From the NCBI GenBank assembly GCA_020216575.1, contig JAIUYC010000043.1, positions 1 to 10,993 of the forward strand: a DNA stretch of 10,993 nt. The letters run 5' to 3'. Of the stretch, positions 6,542 through 10,993 are shown one piece after another (the stretch's first letter is position 1; the number at the start of each line of letters is the position of its first letter). The DNA is from Coleofasciculus sp. S288. Its GTDB lineage: Bacteria; Cyanobacteriota; Cyanobacteriia; Cyanobacteriales; Coleofasciculaceae. The notes beneath the pieces are model-generated. The model was not told where the DNA came from. It saw nothing but the letters and a program-made list of their open reading frames with translations, and made no database searches. A program made the position numbers and the translations under genes.

Positions 6542-7465
6542 CTAAGGCAACTCCACAGATGTGGGTTTAGCGATGTGGGGCAAACCCCAACCCAACTTTT
6601 CTCGTAAAATTCGGAAAAATTCCGGGTGTTGCAAGCGGATGAAACGAGCAAAGTAATGCGATCGCTGCATTTGCACCCGGTCATCTTGCAATAGATAGCA
6701 CCCAGCGTTGCCATCCACTACCAAAATTAGCTGATTGGGAGTCGCCGGAAAAATCGTTATCGGTTCGCTATCGGCAAACACCAACGCTCTTGATGCCAAC
6801 GAATGCGGACAAATCGGCACTAATTGCAGCACCGACACCCCAGGCGTTATCACTGCTCCTCCAGCACTGAGCGAATAAGCTGTTGAGCCAGTCGGCGTTG
6901 AGATAATGATGCCATCTGCTGCAATATCCACCAGTGCGTGATGCCCAATTTGGATTTCAAAATGGCACATGCAAGTCAAGGGTTCCCGGTGCATCACCAT
7001 CTCATTCAAGCACAGCGCTTCCCACCACAGGTTGTCCTTGCGAAATACCTGAACCGTCAGCATGGAGCGCTCTTCAATCTCATACTCTCCCGCCATCACC
7101 TGCTCTAAGACACGAGGCAACTGGTTCACATACGTCTCGGTCAAAAAACCCATGTGACCCGTATTCACGGCAAGCAAAGGGATACCAAAGGGGGCGACTT
7201 GACGAAAAGCGGAGAGAACCGTTCCATCTCCTCCCAACACGATCGCAAACTGCATCTGTTCATCAAAGCCAGTAGGAGCCAGCTTGTCCATCGGCGTATG
7301 GCAAACCGGAGAATCAGGACGCGAATAGCCCAGAATTCCACCAATGCCAGTTGTTAAATAGACATCCCAACCCGCTGCCATCAGCTTGTCTTTCAAGTCC
7401 ATCGCAACGCGAATCGCTACGGGTTTGATGTCGTTGTAGATGATGCCTGCTTTGGGTTTGCTCAC
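6542..7465 (-). CDS. nadK: NAD kinase (NAD(+) to NADP(+))
   Basis: Cytoplasmic ATP-dependent kinase that phosphorylates the 2'-OH of the adenosine ribose of NAD to make NADP, the electron acceptor of photosynthetic electron flow. It has 307 aa, a normal length for the family. Signature motifs: GGDGT (78-82), LNE (153-155), [20 protein letters not shown] (184-203) and DGN (251-253). The N-terminal PKAGIIYND, the internal [10 protein letters not shown] and the C-terminal [17 protein letters not shown] are typical of cyanobacterial NAD kinases. The start is a GTG; no ATG lies before the conserved N-terminus, and no strong ribosome binding site is visible. It follows ycf39 after a 238-base gap on the same strand. 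The corresponding genes are adjacent in Synechocystis 6803 (slr0399/slr0400), so the linkage is probably old. Termination is likely at the hairpin 6327-6362. Confidence 0.96.
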   Translation of the reverse strand: MSKPKAGIIYNDIKPVAIRVAMDLKDKLMAAGWDVYLTTGIGGILGYSRPDSPVCHTPMDKLAPTGFDEQMQFAIVLGGDGTVLSAFRQVAPFGIPLLAVNTGHMGFLTETYVNQLPRVLEQVMAGEYEIEERSMLTVQVFRKDNLWWEALCLNEMVMHREPLTCMCHFEIQIGHHALVDIAADGIIISTPTGSTAYSLSAGGAVITPGVSVLQLVPICPHSLASRALVFADSEPITIFPATPNQLILVVDGNAGCYLLQDDRVQMQRSHYFARFIRLQHPEFFRILREKLGWGLPHIAKPTSVELP

Positions 7466-7521
7466 CAGTCCGCGTCTTAGTTGAATAATTGAGAACAGTT
7501 AGCGCGATGCATGGTCATAAA

Positions 7522-7536
7522 CAGGGAATTTCCCTG
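7522..7536. repeat. Palindrome CAGGGAA-T-TTCCCTG upstream of nadK
   Basis: Perfect 7-bp arms around one base, about 55 bases upstream of the nadK start. The loop is too small for a good RNA hairpin, so if functional it is more likely an operator for a dimeric DNA-binding protein. The rest of the ycf39-nadK gap (7466-7703) shows no gene and no clear promoter. Confidence 0.4.
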
Positions 7537-7703
7537 GCAATGCCAAACGATTTTTCCCGATGAAAGCTACTGGTTTCCAAGCCCGATCATCAAGAGCAAC
7601 ATTGGTCAACTCTTTCCTCTATTGATTTTTGGAAAGATGTCTTAGGGTAGGAATCCAGTATTTTCCTTAATCAAATAATTCTAGCGTGACATATCTTAAT
7701 CTC

Positions 7704-8696
7704 TTAATCACGATTTTGGGTTTTAAAGGGAGTCTTTTTCTTCTTAGCCTGCTTTTTAGCTTTGCTTTTCTCGAAATCGATTTCTTTAAGCTTCTTCATA
7801 ATCCGGCCAAAGTAGTCTTGTAGGTAAACTTCTAAGGTTGTGGTTTCCCTAGGGTCTAGCCCAAAGACTTCGTAGACTTCATCCATCGAAGCATTCAGGG
7901 GTTTGCCAGTTGCCAACACCTCTGTGAAGGCAAGTCTATCGGCAACATTCCAGCCCCACTGAAAAAATCGCAAAACCCGACGCATCGCTCGGAGGAAGTT
8001 GAGCGGGAGTCGGGCAACTTTTGCATCTTTCCCAGACAAGCGTTCGCACAGGCGGATGATTTCGTAAGCTTCCCAAGCGCGAGTCCCTACAACCGGAAAC
8101 GTCTTATTAACCGTTTCTGGAACCTCAAGGGCGCGGACAGCAAATTTGGCAATGTCCTGAGTGTCCATATAGGCAATGGGAGCTGCCTCCCCAGTAATCC
8201 AAACCGCCTGCCCATCTAAAATCGGAATCGCATACTGGCCGATTAGCCCTTGCATAAAGCCGCAGGGTTGCAAAATCGTGTAGTTTAATCCCGATTCAGC
8301 CAAGAACAGTTCCGTACACCGCTTGATTTCCATCAACGGGACGTGAGGAAATTCTTTTGAATTCAGAATTGAGAACAGGACAAACCGTTCGACTCCAGCA
8401 GCAACGGCGGCTTGAATCAGGGAGACTTGGCCATCCCAGTCCACCTGTTTGATCGAAAGCGTGTCCGTAGGTCGGGCTGTCGCCGCATCGATCACAGCAT
8501 TTATGCCTTCAAGGGCTGGCGGTAGCGTTTCAGGGTCACACAGGTCACCCTGGACAATTTCCGCGCCCCATTCTTTTAAAAAGGTCGCTTTTCTTGGACT
8601 GCGGACAAGGCAGCGTACCTGATGTCCTTCGTCCAGGGCGCGACGAACCACCTGTCTTCCCAAGGTGCCTGTTGCACCCACGACCAACAAGTTCAT
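7704..8696 (-). CDS. ycf39: Ycf39/HCF244-type photosystem II assembly factor (atypical SDR)
   Basis: Atypical short-chain dehydrogenase/reductase-like protein, homologous to plastid Ycf39 and plant HCF244. In cyanobacteria Ycf39 acts with high-light-inducible proteins to deliver chlorophyll to newly made D1 during PSII assembly; in plants HCF244 is needed for psbA translation. It has 330 aa from the ATG at 8696; the TTG directly before it is a less likely start. GATGTLG (7-13) is the Rossmann dinucleotide loop. Typical Ycf39 segments follow: EWGAEIVQGD (42-51), FFQWGWNVADRLAFTEVL (244-261) and the C-terminal YLQDYFGRIMKKLKE. The classical SDR YxxxK pair is absent, as usual here. After KKLKE a Lys-rich tail of about 25 residues (306-330) seems longer than in relatives I remember. 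It lies 176 bases downstream of petM, possibly sharing its transcript. Confidence 0.92.
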   Translation of the reverse strand: MNLLVVGATGTLGRQVVRRALDEGHQVRCLVRSPRKATFLKEWGAEIVQGDLCDPETLPPALEGINAVIDAATARPTDTLSIKQVDWDGQVSLIQAAVAAGVERFVLFSILNSKEFPHVPLMEIKRCTELFLAESGLNYTILQPCGFMQGLIGQYAIPILDGQAVWITGEAAPIAYMDTQDIAKFAVRALEVPETVNKTFPVVGTRAWEAYEIIRLCERLSGKDAKVARLPLNFLRAMRRVLRFFQWGWNVADRLAFTEVLATGKPLNASMDEVYEVFGLDPRETTTLEVYLQDYFGRIMKKLKEIDFEKSKAKKQAKKKKTPFKTQNRD

Positions 8697-8780
8697 CAAG
8701 GATTTTTAGTAAAGAATCTTAAACTTTCTAAACGATCTTATCAGAAATCCTGTCTCTGCGCCAGAGCGTAGACACTAGAG

Positions 8781-8869
8781 ACTAGGGCAGTAGAAGTCAA
8801 AAGGCAAAAGTCAAACGGCAAAATTGAGTGGTTTTGACGATTAACTTTTGACGTTCTACCGTCCCTAAT
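8781..8869. repeat. Long imperfect inverted repeat containing heptamer repeats
   Basis: Left arm 8781-8803 and right arm 8845-8869 pair over about 22 bases with two single-base bulges and few mismatches. The best-matching core is GTAGAAGTCAAAAG against CTTTTGACGTTCTAC. The left part carries four tandem heptamers GTCAAAA, GGCAAAA, GTCAAAC and GGCAAAA (8796-8823), like the short tandemly repeated repetitive (STRR) sequences of cyanobacteria. It lies just after the petM stop, so it could end or process a petM-ycf39 transcript. It could equally be a small non-autonomous repeat element. Confidence 0.6.
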
Positions 8870-8872
8870 CCG

Positions 8873-8986
8873 TTACAGAGACTCCTCTTCACCCCCTTGA
8901 ATTTTGAGTAACAAGAAGCCCAAGCCTAAGCCCACGAGAATCAGCGTAAAGGACAACACTGCTGCATTAAACATCTCACCACTCAT
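8873..8986 (-). CDS. petM: Cytochrome b6f complex subunit PetM
   Basis: Small thylakoid membrane subunit of the cytochrome b6f complex, which passes electrons from plastoquinol to plastocyanin or cytochrome c6. The 37-residue product begins [13 protein letters not shown], has one hydrophobic helix (about 8-27, rich in Leu and Gly) and ends [10 protein letters not shown]. This is the standard PetM form. AGGAG lies eight to nine bases before the ATG at 8986 and fixes the start. It is transcribed away from pdxA and towards ycf39. The role of PetM is structural or regulatory; it binds no cofactor. Confidence 0.97.
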   Translation of the reverse strand: MSGEMFNAAVLSFTLILVGLGLGFLLLKIQGGEEESL

Positions 8987-9216
8987 TGTTTCTATCTCCT
9001 AGTTTGTTAACAAAGTGTGCACGTAACGCGATCGCAAAAAAGTTTGATAACTCTTGACAATAGCGCCCCCATCACCAGCTCCAGAAAGCTGAGACAGGGA
9101 GTGAAAACTGAACTACAGCTCCCTAGGGGGTATTTTAGAACAGCAAGGTGGTCAATCTCTAGACAAAGGTGCTGTGAGTGGCTGCTGTGGCACAGGATTG
9201 GAGTTGAATTAAAAAA
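8987..9216. promoter_or_regulatory. Divergent intergenic region between petM and pdxA
   Basis: The 230 bases must contain promoters for both directions, but no complete sigma-70 pair stands out. A perfect TTGACA lies on the plus strand at 9054-9059 without a matching -10 box 16-18 bases later. A HIP1 octamer lies at 9028-9035 and a CCCTAGGG palindrome at 9122-9129. The plus-strand frame crossing this region (9017-9220) has no recognisable product and is probably accidental. Confidence 0.35.
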
Positions 9217-10374
9217 ATGAAAACAGGGACAACTTTCTTTACAAAAAAACTCAAGTCAGTGCAAGAGCGTCCCCGGTTAGCTGTTACGTTGGGAGATCCG
9301 GCAGGGATTGGGCCGGAGGTGGTACTCAAGGCATTAGCCGATCCAGAGGTTACCAGTCATTGTGAGATAACTGTGATAGGGACGCGATCGCTGTTGCAGT
9401 CCACCTACACCCAGTTGCGACAGAAGCTTGAGGATAAAGAGGCGCTAGCAGACCCAGAGCAATTATCCCTGCTTGAAATTGAAGCATCAGCAGAGCGTAA
9501 AATTACGACAGGTGTTGGGAATGCTGTCAGTGGTGCAGCCAGTTTTGTCTATCTGGAAACCGCCATTACTCGCACCCTGGCAGGGGAGTTCGATGGTATC
9601 GTCACCGCCCCCATTGCCAAATCCTTATGGAAAGCCGCAGGACATGAGTATCCGGGTCAAACAGAAGTGCTGGCAAAATATGCAGGAGTTGAGAGATTCG
9701 GGATGTTATTTGTAGCGCGATCGCCTCACACGGGTTGGTTGCTTCGTACCCTTCTCGCTACTACCCACATTCCCCTGCGTCAAGTCCCGGACACCCTGAC
9801 ACCGGAGTTGATGGCGAAAAAACTAGACTTGCTGGTGGAGTGCTTGCGCGTCGATTTTGGATTAGAAACACCTCAGATTGCGATTTCTGGGTTAAACCCT
9901 CACAGTGGAGAGCAAGGCCAGTTAGGTCATGAAGAACAAGATTGGCTGATTTCCTGGCTAGAGCAAGAACGCCAGAACCGTCCTGGGATAAAGCTGGATG
10001 GTCTAGTACCGCCAGATACCTTGTGGGTCAAAGCAGGCCAAGCGTGGTACGGAGAGGGCGAGATGAGCACAGAGAAGGCAATCCAAAATCGTTCGACTGA
10101 GCGCTCGCCGAACGTCCGAAGTCCAAAATCTAAAATCCAAAATCTCCCTGATGCTTACTTAGCGCTTTACCACGACCAAGGTTTAATTCCGGTTAAATTA
10201 ATGGCATTCGACCGAGCTATCAACACTACTATTGGTCTACCATTCATTCGCACCTCTCCCGACCACGGCACAGCCTTTGATATTGCAGGTCAAGGCATTG
10301 CCAATGCTACCAGTATGAAAGCCGCAATCCAGTTAGCTGCTGAATTAGCCAACCAGAGGATAAACCGCTGCTAG
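9217..10374 (+). CDS. pdxA: 4-hydroxythreonine-4-phosphate dehydrogenase PdxA
   Basis: Cytoplasmic NAD-dependent, metal-dependent dehydrogenase of the DXP-dependent vitamin B6 pathway. It oxidises 4-phosphohydroxy-L-threonine; after decarboxylation the product is condensed by PdxJ to pyridoxine 5'-phosphate. Motifs: [10 protein letters not shown] (25-34), LLATTHIPL (179-187), GLNPHSGE (225-232), YHDQGLIP (318-325), RTSPDHGTA (345-353). By comparison with E. coli PdxA, H184, H229 and H319 should bind the metal. At 385 aa it is longer than the E. coli enzyme (329). Part of the excess is a basic, low-complexity stretch (about 282-311) holding an in-frame 54-bp repeat-like insertion. The frame and all metal ligands are intact, so I expect an active enzyme. 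The ATG at 9217 has only a distant GGAG before it. A GTG at residue 15 is an alternative start that would give a more usual N-terminus. Confidence 0.95.
   Translation: MKTGTTFFTKKLKSVQERPRLAVTLGDPAGIGPEVVLKALADPEVTSHCEITVIGTRSLLQSTYTQLRQKLEDKEALADPEQLSLLEIEASAERKITTGVGNAVSGAASFVYLETAITRTLAGEFDGIVTAPIAKSLWKAAGHEYPGQTEVLAKYAGVERFGMLFVARSPHTGWLLRTLLATTHIPLRQVPDTLTPELMAKKLDLLVECLRVDFGLETPQIAISGLNPHSGEQGQLGHEEQDWLISWLEQERQNRPGIKLDGLVPPDTLWVKAGQAWYGEGEMSTEKAIQNRSTERSPNVRSPKSKIQNLPDAYLALYHDQGLIPVKLMAFDRAINTTIGLPFIRTSPDHGTAFDIAGQGIANATSMKAAIQLAAELANQRINRC
10081..10144. repeat. Repeat-like in-frame insertion within pdxA
   Basis: The 10-mer ATCCAAAATC occurs at 10081-10090 and again at 10135-10144, exactly 54 bases (18 codons) apart. 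Between them lies an imperfect 23-bp palindrome (10091-10113) with arms GTTCG/CGAAC and centre GAGCGCTC, then heptamers TCCAAAA, TCTAAAA, TCCAAAA (10122-10142). Removing one direct repeat with the intervening DNA restores an uninterrupted frame in which IQN is followed directly by LPDAY. The encoded residues (292-309) are rich in Arg, Ser, Pro and Lys and unlike the rest of PdxA. Confidence 0.7.
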
Positions 10375-10436
10375 CCAAAAGTAACATCGAACCCTCAACA
10401 CGGGAACCCTATATAGGTAAACTAAGGGAAATTTGC

Positions 10437-10993
10437 ATGGGTAGCGCTATTTATTTGATTCAGGATGGCACTCAGCTCGTTGAGATGACCGAACAACCCT
10501 ATGAATCGGAGGATTTGCTGCAAAAGCTGCTAGCTAGCTATCCCAATCTGCTGGCTGGAGAGCAAATAGACAGTACTACACCAAGACGCTGGCTTTTAGT
10601 TTCACGCGAAATGGGAGTGCCATTTGAGGAAGATGGTTGTGATAGATGGTCACTCGATCATTTGTTTCTCGACCAAGATGGGATTCCGACTTTTGTAGAG
10701 GTCAAACGCAGTAACAATACTCAAATCCGCCGAGAAGTAGTTGGCCAGATGCTCGATTATGCCGCCAATGGAGTGGTTTACTGGTCGATTGAGAAAATCC
10801 GCGCCCAGTTTGAGGCTAATTGTCAGGTTAAAGGTCAGGATTCCGAACAGATACTAGGCGAATTTTTAGGGGCTGAAGTTGATGCAACTGAGTTCTGGGA
10901 AAATGTCAAAACAAATCTGCTTGCAGGTAAGGTACGCTTAGTCTTTGTTGCTGATAAGATTCCTACTGAACTTCAGCGGGTGGTAGAGTTCTT
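10437..10993 (+). CDS. PD-(D/E)XK nuclease-like protein, 3' end outside the window
   Basis: An open frame of 185 codons runs from the ATG at 10437 to the window edge without a stop. AAGGGA about eight bases before the ATG could serve as ribosome binding site. Residues 71-90 read as a nuclease-fold core: D74 in SLDHLFL, then a beta-hairpin DQDGIPTF and V-E88-V-K90, the E-x-K signature. R98, R99 and Q104 in the helix IRREVVGQMLDYAANG resemble the conserved Arg/Gln that follow in NucS/RecB-like families. The likely role is metal-dependent DNA cleavage, but substrate and pathway are unknown, and I cannot name a family. It follows pdxA by 62 bases on the same strand and could be co-transcribed, although no functional link is evident. 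Residue numbers count from this ATG. Confidence 0.75.
   Translation, partial: MGSAIYLIQDGTQLVEMTEQPYESEDLLQKLLASYPNLLAGEQIDSTTPRRWLLVSREMGVPFEEDGCDRWSLDHLFLDQDGIPTFVEVKRSNNTQIRREVVGQMLDYAANGVVYWSIEKIRAQFEANCQVKGQDSEQILGEFLGAEVDATEFWENVKTNLLAGKVRLVFVADKIPTELQRVVEF

Noticed and set aside
6478..6714. 78-codon minus-strand frame at the end of nadK
   Set aside because: It overlaps the conserved C-terminus of NAD kinase in another frame and has no recognisable features.
8796..8823. CRISPR-like short repeats
   Set aside because: The units are only seven bases, directly tandem and without spacers, so they are heptamer repeats rather than a CRISPR array.
9017..9220. 67-codon plus-strand frame upstream of pdxA
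   Set aside because: It uses a GTG start without a ribosome binding site, covers the petM-pdxA promoter region and has no recognisable domain.
10081..10144. Frameshift or pseudogene reading of pdxA
   Set aside because: The inserted 54 bases are a multiple of three, contain no stop, and all motifs downstream ([13 protein letters not shown]) remain in frame.

Overview
The window reads as chromosomal DNA of a cyanobacterium. It contains petM (a cytochrome b6f subunit), a Ycf39-type photosystem II assembly factor, a cyanobacterial-type NAD kinase, two large Ser/Thr kinase-TPR proteins, and 14 copies of the octamer GCGATCGC (HIP1), far more than chance would give in 11 kb. Heptamer repeats and several short palindromes of the kind common in larger filamentous genomes suggest an Oscillatoriales- or Nostocales-like organism; that placement is an inference.

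Layout. Positions 1-415 hold no convincing gene. A minus-strand block follows, read right to left from about 9000 to 416: petM (8986-8873), ycf39 (8696-7704), nadK (7465-6542), a kinase-TPR gene (6123-3934), a branched-chain aminotransferase (3615-2701) and a second, paralogous kinase-TPR gene (2218-416). On the plus strand, diverging from petM, lie pdxA (9217-10374) and the start of a PD-(D/E)XK nuclease-like protein that runs off the window (10437-10993).

How the genes fit together. petM, ycf39 and nadK form a photosynthesis/NADP-supply neighbourhood; a ycf39-nadK pairing is also known in Synechocystis 6803 (slr0399/slr0400). The aminotransferase and PdxA are linked biochemically: PdxA makes the precursor of pyridoxal phosphate, the cofactor of the aminotransferase. 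They are not co-transcribed here. The two kinases share one plan: cytoplasmic kinase domain, Ser/Thr/Pro-rich linker, one membrane helix and a C-terminal TPR array predicted to lie outside the cytoplasm. They flank the aminotransferase gene as a dispersed duplication.

The gaps are rich in small structured DNA: terminator-like hairpins, a hairpin built from two HIP1 octamers after nadK, heptamer repeats after petM and nested hairpins after the kinase at 3934. The most unusual observation is inside pdxA. A 54-bp piece, carrying a palindrome and the same style of heptamer repeat, lies in frame between two 10-bp direct repeats just before the metal-binding HDQG motif. This looks like an intergenic-type repeat domesticated into an enzyme. 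No clearly new multi-gene system is visible.
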